From: Neodontobutis hainanensis
Lineage: Eukaryota; Chordata; Actinopteri; Gobiiformes; Odontobutidae
DNA length: 64,000 nucleotides
Reading direction: 5' to 3'
Assembly (NCBI GenBank): GCA_024349245.1
Contig: JALDNG010000007.1
Span: 5,382,501-5,446,500 of the forward strand
How positions within the stretch are numbered: the first letter of the stretch is position 1; the number at the start of each line of letters is the position of its first letter. The notes below the pieces were generated by a model, which had not been told where the DNA came from, searched no databases, and saw only the letters and a list, made by a program, of their open reading frames with translations. The position numbers and the translations under genes are program-made. Of the stretch, positions 36,451 through 48,900 are shown piece by piece.

Positions 36451-36512
<62 letters not shown>

Positions 36513-39500
36513 GAAAAGAACAATAGATTTTACAGGCAGATCTAAAAAAATATTTTAGTGTGGGTTAGGTGAATGACCATATTAGGATTATGTGTATGCC
36601 TGGCTTCTTTCGAGGGACAGAGGAACGCCTGGTGGGGGTGGGAGGCCCAGGGAACAGCTTGTTCCATTTAGGAAAGAGGTGGAAAGTGGGATAGACTGCA
36701 TCAGTATCCTGGCCAATGCACTGGTTATACATTACCAACCCCCACAACTGAAGTCAGTGAAAGTACAGTACATGTTTACCTCCTTTAAAAGTGACAGGAT
36801 AACAAACAAGGGGAGAGAAGACAGACAGAAATATAAGAAAAAAGTGCATGACTTTTTTTGGGCTACAGAAAATATAAATAAATAGATGTGTTGGTGTATT
36901 TGTTTTATCAGCTTTGCCTTTTTATTGGGAATCAACTGATCCTGTTTTCCTGTAAAATTCAAAAACTATCTAGAGGCATAGTTCTGACATGCTTGGAAAA
37001 TATTTACAATGAAGCTAAACAAATCCAACCAATAAATGCCTTTAAAAAACAAATTTGAGAATCCCATAGCTGTAAGTGTATTTATGCTGATGGAGATTTG
37101 GGGACAGGATGTTCTATTCTTTATGTCTACTTTTCACAAGCTTCATGCTGCACGAACATGTACATTTGTATTCTCAAGCCCAGTACACACAAACATACAC
37201 ACTCAAATTGATGGTCTTTGTTCCCTGGAGCTGAGCCATGACCACATGTGGTGTGAAAGTATGTTACATGTGTGCCCTGTGTTTTTGAGTGCCCAGGCTT
37301 GTTTTAAAGGAAGTGTTGGACCAGCTATGGATGTTTGCCAGGACTTTACTCAAAGCTAATACTGTTCAGTCTCTTTTTGTTAAAATCTTTTTCACAAAAC
37401 CTGCCAGATACAGCACAGATGCTGAGAAACATAATAATAATTATGCACAAAATCTGAAAACAAAACTGGTGGTGTCGTTTAGCACGTGGCAGGTTAGATA
37501 AGCTGTGCAAGTGTTCATAGCTGTGTGAAGTTTTAATTCACAAGGCTATGTTAAACGATTCACAATACGATTTTTTACTAATGCTAGGCTGAGTCACAGT
37601 AGGTTTGTAGACAACAGAATCAGTTTAAAATGGGGATAGTGACCAAAATGTGAAGTGGAAGCTTCTGGATGTCACCCACAGTGACTCAGGTGAGTGAAAG
37701 ACCCCCAGACCCTGAGTAGGGCCAGGCGGGATGGTGGGTGTGGCTCTCACTGTACATTACGTACTATACCTGTACCTTCTCTTTCTTTTTCCCCCTCTTC
37801 TCCACCTCCTCTGTAAATACCTTTAACATGCACCCTCAGCACATGCACAACTTGGACCTCATTTTTTTTATAACTTAGCTGAAAAAGGAGAAATGATGAT
37901 TTGGGTCTGAAGGTTAATTTTAGTTTGGTAACCAGGCTTTTTAAATGACACAGTACATGCTAACAATCCACTAACATCTGAACTGCACTGTAAAGACTCA
38001 ATGGAAATTCATTACGTTCATTTTTCTAACTGAGAATACTTTCCTTCCAGTATAGTAGTGTGTAGTTTTTGTGGCTGTATGTTGTATACACAATGTTCTG
38101 GTCAAATGTTTGTAGAAATATTCTTGCATTTTTCACAAGAGTATTAAAAAAGCATAAATGTATAGATCAGGTGCAAATGATTACAGTCAGGACACATCCC
38201 TCACTCGGTTTGTTTCTTTTTCCACGGATTTGGACTCTGATCCTGTGCAGTAGGATGTGTGCTGTTTGGAACACTTCTTCTGCTGGGACAGGTTTAAGGG
38301 GTGTGAATACTGAAACCTTTAGTGTCCCTTGTGCTTTCCCTTACACACTCTAGGTTATACTGTAACTAGAGTTTTTAATTTACCCTTGTGAATGGACACA
38401 TGGCTTTTGTTGAGATGTTAGCTAAATCCCCCAGGATTGAATTGCACTGGTTTCTAATTCTGGTTGCACTACATTTAGAAAGAACGTGTTCTGTTTTAAC
38501 TTGTTGGCTTTTCAAAATTTCTGCAACTATAACTCGAAATGTAGCCTGCAGATTTTTAGCCTACATTTAGAATGGGCAGCTACAAGACAAGCTAAATTAT
38601 TTATTACAACACACTGCCGAGGTTTACAATATTCATGTAGTGGTTTGTGCGTGTGCTAGTTTTGGCTGGCTGCACTTGGATGTGGCCACTTAGTCTGCTG
38701 CTGGCTGGTAGTGCAAATAAATGGAAGAATGCACTAAGAGAACTCATTTTTATTTTTTTTTTAATTTAACCTTTATTTATCCAGGAAAGTCCCACTGAGT
38801 CCCACTATTGTGCATGGTTTTGGTGGTAGGGGAAAGCAGAGGAAACCTACACAGACACAGGGATAACATGCAAACTCCACAAAGAAAGAGCCAGGACCTT
38901 CTTGAGTGAGGCAGACCATTTGCTCATTAAAAATACACACATCAGTCAACATATAAGTTCTTCATTTATTTACCTCACCTTTAGCTTCTAGAAATGACAC
39001 AACTTTGGTTACACAGTGAATGTGCAAGACCTTTTACACCGAATTCAGCACATTTAAAACTTTGCACTGATTTTTTTTTAAAAAGGTGAAACGTGGGTGT
39101 ATAGGTGTCCCCTGTTGTAATTGGCTTCCTGGATGGTGTTTATGCCTCCCTTTTTCCTTCAGCAAACTTATAGCCACAGCCAAAGGATTCATTCCCTGAG
39201 GAGAGCGTGGCTTTTGTGTTTGCACACCTCTAGTACAAATTTACAATCTCTATATATTTTTGTACTGGCCATTATTTCTCTTTTTGTCTTTTTTCTTTCC
39301 ACCATCTAATTTTCTAGGCCATCACAGCCACAGTTTGGCTGACAAACTCGTTTTGCTTTAGGCACATTTTTGTAGTTTACTCCTCTCAAAGCTGTGACCT
39401 TTATTTCGAAAAGTGATGCAAGTATTTTAACAATCTTGTAATATATTGCACATATTATTCATAAGTCGCTCTTGTGATCTTTGACAGATCACGCTCCCTG

Positions 39501-42500
39501 CAGAGGTTCCAGTGGCTGCTCCTGTTGAGACACAGGTAACACACCGAGCTGTATGCAAGGATTTATCAGCACCCCCGCGCTTCTAACCCCAACTTGTTTA
39601 GACACTTTGTCTGTACAGCCAGAGGCCCTGTGCACAGGTGTCAGCGAGTTTGACTAACACTTAATTGACCAAGCTCCTGACTGATGCTTAGAAAGACAGC
39701 ATTAAATGGCTTTAGGAGATTATTTCACAATCGGACAGCTTTACGAGCAGTTCACACGAGTTAAATGCAATTTAAAAAAAAAAAACACGATATGTAATAA
39801 TCTATAGTTATCACTTTGGCTAATAAAAACATCAATACTTTTTTATGTGCAAACACCACAAGCTGAACTAAGCATACTATGCCCTCAAGCATGCTGGCAT
39901 CCCAAAATCTTTACAACTATCTTCAGAATGAGCTGTCACTTACACAAATGTAAAACATTAAAGCTCCTTTATAAAAGAGAAATGGAGTGTATTAACCAAG
40001 GATTTCAACAATAACCAGGATAAAAGACATCTCTCTTTTGGCAACATCTGGTGGCAACAGGGTAGGTTGTAATTTCACCTCACACACATGTTCAGAGCAT
40101 GTGAACAGCTATGGTGCCATTTGGGGACACGTCGATTGCACAAATAAATCGACTGGAAATATGTCTAATGCTGATTTTACTTTATAAAATATTGAAACAA
40201 AACTGATCTACATTAGTCCCTAAATGTCCCTAAGCCTTTATTAAAGCACGTGTGCTCAAAAAAAAAAAAGTGCTCCTGTTTGTTCTCTTTGGGCAGTTAT
40301 AAAAACAAGAAGTCAAAGATGTAAAATGGGTAGTTCCACTAAACCTAGTTTGTGTGTCCCTCTTCAATATTTGACACAATGGGCCTTTACATTTAGACGG
40401 TGACTATGTATTGGATCACCCTGCTCTGGTTACACTCACTTTAGCCACAGACAAAGCTGTAATAGTGTGCACTCAGTTCGGTCGACATGTCAGTAAAGTT
40501 TCCACATGCTTTAAAGTTAACAAGCAGTGAATACACATTCATTCTAACTGAGGAGTGTTTCTGTTGCACTTTTTTTTTATGAACACAAAAGCAAACTATG
40601 TGGTATTTGCCTGGAGCTCTTATATAATATATGTTAAACAGTACAAATGTGACATATAGATTTTCAGATGTACTTCCTTCTTCCTTAGAAAAATGCAAAA
40701 ACTATCAATAAGTGTTAAAAGCTAAATGAATTCACCTCAAATCTCTTTTTTAAGGTTGTGCTTGAAGAAACTCGAGTTGAAACCACGGAGACTGAACAGG
40801 TAACAGCTCGACTTTTTAAGACTGCATGGATTGATGTTATGCATATCCACACAGGCATTTTCATTGTCCATTTGTGTCCCATATACATCCTGAATAATGG
40901 ATTTGATGAATGCTTTTAGACGAGTGCTGGAGTTGCATGCTGCATGGTTTCTGATGCTGTGTTGGTTTTTGCGTACACAGATACATGAAGTGTATGAGCC
41001 AGAGACTGTAGTGGAGGCTAATAACACAGCTTTCCCAGAAGAACAAACTGTCGCTGACACAGAGGCGGTCGAAGCTGTCACAGAGGACCTTAAAGCAGAA
41101 CCGCTGAATGACGAAGAACCAGGCGAAGAAGAGCTCATTGTCGGCGTAGCTGAGGTAAAAGTTAAAGCAGATTTTGAAGCCATTTGTTCTCTCTCTCGTG
41201 AGGCTGAAGCTGTTGAAGATAAAGTCACTGAGGCTGCAGCAGATGAAGTTAAAGTTGAATGCAATGAAGCTGACGCAGTTGAAGATGAATTTGTGGTAGA
41301 AGCTCAGGCTACACAGGAGTTAGTGACAGAAACAGTGGAGGAGTATGCTACGCTGCAGTCAGACCCAGACCCTGTGGCTGAGAAAGAAGAGAGTATTTCA
41401 CCTGAGGAGGAAGAAAAGGCTGAAGTGGAAGTGTTGTCTGAAGATGTGACCCCAGCTGAGACTGACATTACCGCTGAGGTGCTCCTAATTTACCAATACT
41501 TGTCTTTTCCTACTGAACGTCTTTATTTTTTCTTTGTCTTCTAACAACATTTGTTTTTATCTCTGTTAGTTGTGTGACTATAATCGTGGTTGCATGGCCT
41601 CAAAAGTGTCCCAGATTTGATTTGATTAAAAATGCATTTGTGGCTATTTCGATTAAAAATGTAAACAGCAATGTAAACTTTTCCAAGGAATCTGGAAAAA
41701 AAGTAATTTGTATTTTGTTCATGATAAATAATTTACAATCTAGAGTGGTTCAACTCACACAGGATTCAATTTAGAAGATTTAGAAAACTAAGAAACAGAA
41801 ACACAAATCTGGGCCACTGTAGTGTGAACACAGCCACATCACATTTCCCTCGTTTTCTGTCGCGTTCTAAATCAAAAGGATGAATGTCAAATTCTGTCAT
41901 TTTGATCAATCCAGGATGTTCCTGCTCAAATTGAAAAACTCCCAGTGGTGAGTATTGTACAGCTTACTTATATTGGACATTTGAAGCACTAAATAGTAAT
42001 ACTTTATATAACACACATTAAACATGCAATGATCCAACTAGGTGCAAGACACCCTCCCCGAGGCTCCACTGGAGGAGGCTCTGGCACCGGTTCCTCAGGT
42101 TAAGGAGGTAAAACAAAAGTATAAAAAGAATTTGTTAATTATAATGGTTTATCATATTTGTTCGGTTGCTGTATTTATATAAACATTTTGGTTTAAATCT
42201 CAAGGTAAATGTTTGACCTCCATATCCATGATGCTTATCTCGCTGCTCAGGTTCCTGTGGACACGGCTGACGTGATGGTTGATGACTTTGTTGTCACAGA
42301 CTCAGTAAAGGTTATTGAACCTAAACCAATTGAACTGGTTCCTGTGTTTGAAGAGGTTATAAACTCAGCATATAGCAGCGTAATTACTATTTAGGTTATA
42401 ATATGTCATAATTTACTGATGTATTGTCTTTTGATGTATGTAGCCAACAGTGGCAATGTGTGAGATCTTCGGCCCCGGACCTAGTATGGTGACCTCTGAA

Positions 42501-42867
42501 GAGCCTGAGCCTGCCATACCTGCAGAGAAAACACTAATTGTAAAGTAATTTGTGATAAGACACTATTGCTATCAACATGAATGTTGAACTCTGTCTTGAA
42601 TTTAATTTTTTGCTTCAGGATGTTGCTGCTGAAAAATGTTTAGATGTGGAGGATCCCACGTCAGAGAAGTGTGAGATGCCATGTCCGCTGCAGCTCAGTG
42701 CAGAGTCTGTACAGCTGACCTCAGTGGTAAATGTTTGAGGACAAGTGTCAAAATGCACACAATGCACTTGTGACTTTAACTGAAAATCCCTGTTTGTTTC
42801 TCAGGAGACGTCTGTGGAGGCTGCCCTGAATGGACACTTTGTTCCAGAGCTTTCCATTGAAAGTTAG
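28619..42867 (+). CDS. Unrecognised gene: basic N-terminus followed by Glu/Val/Pro-rich chain
   Basis: Eleven coding exons read in frame: 28619-28663, 30381-30920, 39488-39535, 40755-40799, 40981-41478, 41915-41947, 42042-42107, 42251-42355, 42444-42539, 42619-42726 and 42805-42867, giving 548 residues. Exon 1 encodes MPSKRKKNKRRMRRV, a strongly basic start that could be a nuclear or RNA/membrane-contact signal. Exon 2 has Lys/Pro-rich repeats (KKKEVAKTKKPAPPKVPEA, twice). The remaining exons are acidic and rich in Glu, Val, Ala and Pro, with no folded domain, signal peptide or transmembrane segment. Every intron is phase 0, so exons can be skipped or duplicated without shifting frame. Such proteins are often labelled calphotin-like by composition, which is not homology. 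The 8.6-kb second intron holds the nested transposons. AATAAA occurs at 43671-43676 and 43740-43745. The donor after 42355 (GTTATA) is unusual, so that boundary is the least sure. Confidence 0.75.
30421..30660 (+). repeat. 120-bp in-frame tandem duplication within exon 2
   Basis: 30421-30540 and 30541-30660 are nearly identical, with a period of exactly 120 bases (40 codons), starting CTCCACCGGTCA and CTCCACCGATCA. Differences are few, so the duplication is recent or homogenised. Confidence 0.95.
31825..34796 (-). pseudogene. L2-type LINE ORF2 (endonuclease-reverse transcriptase), one frameshift
   Basis: The N-terminal half is an APE-type endonuclease (NARSVNNK, LTETW, GDFNIHVD, SDHSAVFF). 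The C-terminal half is a reverse transcriptase (FRPISNLP, LDLKAAFDTVDH, GVPQGSVLGPLLF and the catalytic FYADD near 32650), followed by the usual LINE C-terminal region with SRIDYCNALL and ILTGTR. One lost base at about 32488 splits the frame (34796-32478, then 32481-31825). Otherwise it is open over about 990 codons, so the copy is young. The first listed codon at 34796 is TTG rather than ATG and overlaps the stop of the upstream frame, so the true start is unclear. Confidence 0.88.
34793..35134 (-). CDS. L2-type LINE upstream frame (ORF1-like), 113 codons
   Basis: This open frame precedes ORF2 and ends with a TGA that overlaps the first codons of the next frame. This arrangement fits coupled termination and re-initiation, but no RNA-binding motif is visible. 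It has an N-terminal hydrophobic stretch and a basic C-terminus. Confidence 0.5.
   Translation of the reverse strand: MFEMVVPFYLFRIVVFIAVLHLKYLQWNNLQRASGISTRWSVFVDSTTSRLRCATEIQRLEPAVFVDLMTMALRYSVRELLNLKKNPSRLAKDSYDLCRDTGLLRPKRYIHGV
35715..36070 (+). mobile_element. tRNA-derived SINE with L2-like tail, inserted in the Tc1 element
   Basis: The head has RNA polymerase III boxes, TGGCTCAGTGG (A) and GGTTCAATTCC (B). The end has AAAGCGCTATATAAAATTGAAG and (AAT)n. The target duplication ATCTT is at 35710-35714 and 36071-36075. The last 40 bases resemble the 3' end of the neighbouring L2 LINE, which suggests the SINE uses L2-type machinery. Confidence 0.88.
36453..36509. repeat. (AT)n microsatellite
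   Basis: An uninterrupted run next to the right end of the Tc1-like element, whose target is TA. Confidence 0.95.
38750..38905. mobile_element. Fragment of a teleost interspersed repeat
   Basis: It contains TTTAACCTTTATTTATCCAGG and later GGGATAACATGCAAACTCCAC, both common motifs in teleost SINE/LINE-derived repeats. The second motif is shared with the SINE in the erap1 intron. Confidence 0.45.
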
Positions 42868-43670
42868 ACCTACATCGAAAGTTCTTGTCTTTGTAAGTTC
42901 AAATGAGAGTCAACCTTCATTTGTGTTGACCCGTATGTGAGCTATTTTACACTGGTTCTAGCCACAGTAGCTCTCCATCTTCTCCTCCTGTCGTTTAGAT
43001 TCCCTTCAGTGGTTTGGACGACTGAAAGCTTTCGCAGAAGTCAACCAGTGGACTTTTTTCATTTTTTTAGGGCTTATGACTAGGACAGTCAGGAAATTGA
43101 AGGGCCCTCCACACTTTGAAGTGCCTTTCTTGCCCCGGTTCCTGTCAAACACCAAACCAGATGTCAGCATGTGAGAATAGCAACGCCTGAGACTGTACCA
43201 CAGATGTTTGTCAAAAGGATACACAATTGGGAACATACTGTAACTTTATAAATCTAGATTTCACCTACAGTCTTGTACAGTGAGTTTATATTTCCACTGT
43301 GAGCAGCTTTGGATGAGAGAGGACACTATTTTTTTTAGCGTCTACACAACAAAGGTTTTCCTATTTTTTGGACTTTTGTGTTCATAAATGGAGGCAGACG
43401 CAGTATTCTGATGTTTTCACATTGGTTAAGTTTGTCATAGCCACTCTCTGTCTTGTTTCTGTCGGACCTAAGCACCATCGCTAGTTTGTCTAAAGCTAAA
43501 ACATCCTAAAGCTTTAGAAGGAATGACCTTGGATGGCATGAACTGTCACTTTTTTTTTAATTATTCAGTTTGTACGGACCATATGAGGTGATAGTTTTGT
43601 GCTTAATGTAAGTGCTGAGCTTTAAACATGTTGTAAGGATCACAACTGGGCTGACTCGATCCACCTTTGG

Positions 43671-43745
43671 AATAAACTCAAGGGTTTCTTTATGAGCTTT
43701 AAAAACACGCATTTCATTTGTATGATAAGATGGATTTGCAATAAA
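43671..43745 (+). terminator. Poly(A) signals of the low-complexity gene
   Basis: AATAAA is at 43671-43676 and again at 43740-43745, about 800-880 bases after the stop codon. No other strong signal lies between. Confidence 0.55.
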
Positions 43746-43931
43746 AATACACAAGAACATAGTCTTTTAATGCATGTTTTGTTATATTATCTAGATAATA
43801 CTTAAGCTTTCAATTTCTCCTCAAAGTTTTACCACAAACAGGTGTCAACCTTTGAACGACAGTACACATGTGCTCAGCTCAAATACTTTTAATTCTTTTT
43901 GCATTGAAATCTACATTCATATTAGTACAAT

Positions 43932-45905
43932 TTTATTTGATACAGTAAACACTGCCAATATGTATTTTTTTTAATTCTCCCTCTTAATACAAGAATCATT
44001 CTGACAACATAAGCGTCAGTGAGTTTCTTCAATCAACTTTACTGGACCCTCATGTTGGAATTCGAACTTAATGTAAAACCAAAGCCAATGTCTCAGCATG
44101 AATAAGAAAAAGACAGACTAAACATACAAATAGAACATACCAACAGAGGATATATATCAGTAAAAGCACATTCTTCTCAATAATGGATGCTTTGGAATGA
44201 AACGGCAACATCGAGGTTCAATGTGATCGACTAAGCAATCAGCACATTCCATTTATATATTATCTGTCATTTCATTTTGTGCATGAATATATCTTCAGGA
44301 CCCATAACCCTAAACATAATAAATACAAAAAAAGATTGATTTGATTGGTCCATGAGGTAAAATGTAGAATAAAATATAGAACAAAGATGGAAATACAACG
44401 AAGAGATGTTTATGAAAAGGAAAAAAAAAAAAAGATTTAAAGTAAAAGTTCAAAGTGCACACAAAAGAACTGTGATGCCTAAAAAGGTTTCATTATCTTC
44501 CCCCGAAAGCATACTCACACATTCAGCACATTCACACATGGAGCTCTGGACCTAATCATTTGTCCTCACAGGAATCCTAACAAAGCCACTTGATGGATGA
44601 TCTTTCATATTTACATGGTGAACAGACAGAAACTAGCCATAATGAATCCAAAAGAGTAAAAGCATTACAAAATAGATAAATCATTGTTTTCTTTTCGGTC
44701 CTTCATTTTTTTGATCTCTCACACAGAGCTCTGCACTTTAAATGGTAGGCCTCATACAGATTGGAGGGCCTTGCAATGATAATTGTAGGTAAAAGCACTG
44801 AGCAGCCATTGTAGCCAAGACTGAGCTGGTTGTTTTTTTTTTTGTTTCTGCTACAAGGAAAGAGCACTTCAATATTAGAAACCCAGTCCATTTGGGACTA
44901 CCCTGGTTTGATATTGAATACACACCTTTCCCTTGTTTGGAGGTATTGGTGTGTAACAGCATGCAGTTCACCGAAAGGACAACACTTTTAACACAGAATA
45001 TAAAGAGCACTTCAAAAACATCCGTCCACTTGGAATTATGCTGGGTTCAAAAAAACAAGTGCAGCTTCCCATTCACCAGAGGCGAGAAGCTGAGGGTGCA
45101 GGAAACAGAAATGTCAGGTTTGTGTAGAGCTGAAAGTTTGAAGCAGTACTAGTAGTGTTTTATAACAACCTTTCTGAGAAAATGGTTCATTGATAAAGCC
45201 CAACACCTTCAAAAGGTGCAACAATGGCACTATCAGCACCACCCATTTTAAGTCCTCCTTCAGAATCTGAGGCAGGGAAAAAGCCTTGCTGTGACCAGTA
45301 GGTTGAACCAGATTGGATTTGATTTACTTAGACACTTACATCCAAGTTTAGTTTGTTGATTAAATTTACATGTTATCATGCTAAAATCACAGCCATGTTA
45401 AGTGTTCCCAAAAGCTGTTGGACATTTGCACAACTGGAGAGCATTAACAAAACAGCCACAACCTTCAGTTACCAACATTCAACTTTTGTAACAACAATAC
45501 TAATACACTTCCACCCTTACTATCAAGATGTTTTCTTCAGTCCTTTATTATTTGATTTATCTTCTGATTGCCACCCAGTTTCTTCCCATTATTTGCAGCT
45601 CCACTCAGGCAGTTGCGCAGGTAGGCAGTAAGTTCACACAGACTGTCATGGCTGCAGGCAGAGATAGAAAAAATATCTACAATCTCCTCATTTAGGCAAA
45701 ACACAATTTCCCTTGTCTCCCTCTGTAGAAACTGAAGAGTAATAAGAGAAGGAGATTGGGAGTGAAGGGAATGTAGAGAGGACACCTCTCAGAGGCTTTA
45801 GCCCCCTAAGGCCCAATGTGGGCACAGTCTAACCCTTTGTTAAATTTGGAGGAGGTCAAGTCCAAACCAGTCCGATCTGGTCTAGCTGGGATCCAGACCA
45901 TAAAA
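43932..45905 (-). other. Probable gak 3' UTR
   Basis: Downstream of the gak stop at 45906 there is no coding frame. A minus-strand AATAAA is at 43932-43937, about 190 bases from the convergent gene's last poly(A) signal. The exact 3' end is inferred. Confidence 0.45.
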
Positions 45906-48900
45906 TTAAAAGAGTGCTTTAGACCCCTGGTTCTCAAACTCTGACCAGGCATCATTTAGTTCCATGAAGATCATCTTTGCATACTGCTCATATGGTTGGT
46001 CTGTTGCCTGTACAAAGAGACAAAAGTAAACCGCATTAATGTGAATTCATAAGAACAACACAACTGACAATTGTTTAATAAGCACCAGTATTAAACACCA
46101 TGAGCCAATCACATGGCTAGTACACTAAAGAACACTTCTGCAAGATGTTTTACTTAAAAAAAATCTTAAACAAAACAAAACAAAACTTAAACAAAAGTAA
46201 AAGTAGTTTTTTTGTAATTTAGTACACGCATATGATCTGTACTACATTTAACGTGTAGTACAGTCAACATACTCTGATCTTAAGTAAATATGAATCTGAG
46301 CATAGGGCACATAGGGGGAGGATGACTAAAGAACTGCCAACCTGACTGAATATGTTTAGCTATGAGTGTCCAAGTGTGACTGACAACACTCAATATGTGA
46401 TACATTTCTGTATAGCAAATATAATACAACTTTGAGTGGAAGAAGTAGAAGAAGAGGGCAGGGCTTAGTGATAAGTCAAATTAACTTCTGCCTACCTTAT
46501 CTGGATGGACGATCAGCACCGCTTTCCTGTAGAACTTCTTCACTTGATCTGGCGTTACCAGGTCAGCCATGCCCACTTGCTTCCAGCGGGTCTCCCCCTC
46601 CCACAGGACTGTGTGCAGAGTGGACAACAGAGCTCTGATGTTGCGCTCCTTCCCCTCAATCCAGTCCAAGATCTACAGAGAAACATATAAGAGGGTTTAG
46701 ACATTTTATGATTCAAAATGTTATAACAGTGTATTGGTACCAGCAGTAGCCAACAATAAAGACAGAAATGATCAGTGACAGTTCGATCAATGACAGTTTG
46801 ATCAGAAATGATCATAAAATCGCTCTACTTTTATGCGTTTGTATAAGATGTGATAACTTATTACCTGTAATTTTAGTGGATCTATTTCTTTTGTCATCTC
46901 CTGTCTTCTCATTTCAGCAATAGTCCTTGGTCCCTTTTTATCAGGTTTAGAAGCAAAACCCTGAGTTGAGAGCAAGTCCTCAAAATCATCTTCCTTCACT
47001 TTTGGCTTGGGGCCTGTATTACAATGGAAATATTTGAACTTAAATATATTTACAAAATGTTAAAATGTGGGATGTGTTGTGCCAGTATTAGCACAATGTT
47101 AACATAATAATAATATTAATAATCTAATGTGTATTTAGACTCCTACCAAAGCTAGGTCCACGCAGTCCTCGATCCTCTCTTCCTCCAATGACGCTAAAGT
47201 TCAGGTTGTAGTTGGGTTTGGAAGGCTGTGTGCTTGTAGACTGTGATGTCATTGAGGGTTTGGGCATGGACGCAGACCCTGATCCTGGCAACCAGGGTTT
47301 GTTCTGTGCTGAGGCAGGTCTTCCCGGATGCCAGGGCTGGGCTTGGGGTTTAGCAGAGGATGCCGAGGAAGAGGAGGAAGTCTTTGAATTAAAGGCCGAC
47401 CCAGAAAAACTACTGCTTGAAGTACCTGCCACAGACATAAAAGTATTATCTGTCAATCTTAAAATAACAAATATTTTTTGTTGGGTTCAAAAAAGCATGT
47501 ACATTTTATATTGTATAATATAGCGCTTACTTTGTAAATTAGATCCTAGATTTCCCAAGTCTGCAAAAGGATCAAAGGTCTGAGATTTGGCCTTAGACAT
47601 AGACAGGACACCAGAAGCTAAAGATAAAAGAAAAGTATGGTTTAAACTTAAAGACATTATTTTATACTTGTAGTTTACTGACTCACAATAATACCTGTGT
47701 TGGTGTAGCTGGGCTTGCTGACAGAGGAACTCATACCAGCAGAGCCACTAGCTGTCCAGCTGTCCCAGCCACCAAGGAGGTCCGGTTGGCTGGCTGAAGA
47801 TGTCATTTTAGGGGTGTCGTTCACTAGTTTATCTGTTACAAAAAAACAAAAAAGAAAGCATTGGGAAAAATACCGATTAGAATTGAATTGATTTCAGGTG
47901 TCTACAGTTGCATTATAGTTCACTCACAGCAACATAAAAAGGACAAATATTATATATCTCTTAACTGCAGTCCCATCTAAGTGAGAAATAGCACAGAGCT
48001 GAGGAACTTACTCAGGTTGAAAAGGCTGGTGTTGGATGCAGGAGTTGCATTACTGTGTGTTGAACTGAATCCACTTGTAGCAGAACTATCAGATCCCAAA
48101 AGGTTTTCAAACAAATCTGGACCAGAGGCCTGCCGCGAAGAGGCTATACTGGAGCCAACATCAGAGCCGGAGCCAGGCCCCATCCCAAATGGATCAAACA
48201 AATCACTCATGGCTGTAGCACACACATAAAAACATGAAGTACATATTTATTATATAGTAACTGCAGCTGACACAGTAGAGGCTTACGTTTTGAGTCTGTG
48301 GCCCCACTGAAGAACAAATCTTCTTGCACTCCTCCTGTTTTTCCAGAAGGGGGCGCAAACAGGTCATTGAGGAGGTTACTATTGCTGGATGAAGCTTTCA
48401 GGCCATGATGTGCTGCTGGCTTAGGGACAGAGGATGAGGAAATGGGGGGAGGTTCAGAGTCAGAGTTTAACCCTAAGAGGTCAGCTGTGTCTGTGGCAGG
48501 TTCCTGGGCTGTGGAAGGGGACGTCTGGGGAAAAGAAAAACATTAAGTCTATTACGCCCCAAATTCAATACAAGATCATAACAATGCAAGACTTGACCCA
48601 CCTGGAAGTCAGCATCAAACAGTGGTTCACTTGTATCTCGTGACAATGCTTCTCCACTTGGAGCCGAATAAGAAATTGACTCTCCTTCTGACTGATCACT
48701 CAGATTGTCCTGGTCATTCAGAGAGCCCCCTGTTTGACCATCATCACGAGGGCAACCTACATCTGAAAACAGTAATGTGTGGACACTTTTTAATCACCAG
48801 TTTGCTGGAAGAATGAGATTTTTTTTTCCCACACGTAAAACTGTGTTGAGAACTACAGTACCTTCCCAGTCCAGAGTCTGGAAGAAGTTGTTTGCATTAG

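Larger units (their letters stand above)
31232..36454 (-). mobile_element. Tc1-like transposon split by an L2 LINE and a SINE
   Basis: The two outer parts (31232-31677 and 35238-36454) carry long inverted ends, roughly 200 bases each, seen as CAAATCTGTCCAAATCTG on the left and its diverged inverse near 36420. Transposase remnants on the minus strand read from the right part: SSTISQFQRCFREF, then a stretch near 35180-35430, then QQDNARPHVA and SPIEHVWDALD near 31560-31680. Those last motifs are the catalytic core of Tc1/mariner transposases. Removing the two inserts gives about 1.3 kb, a usual Tc1 size. Many stops and frameshifts make it inactive. It sits in intron 2 of the low-complexity gene. 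Confidence 0.85.

Noticed and set aside
36453..36509. Functional AT-rich origin or matrix site
   Set aside because: A plain dinucleotide microsatellite next to a Tc1 end; nothing else supports a role.
40737..41264. 175-codon minus-strand Ser/Thr-rich frame
   Set aside because: It is antisense to acidic exons with correct splice sites on the plus strand.
47212..47523. 103-codon plus-strand acidic frame
   Set aside because: It is antisense to a Ser/Pro-rich gak exon whose frame and splice sites are consistent.
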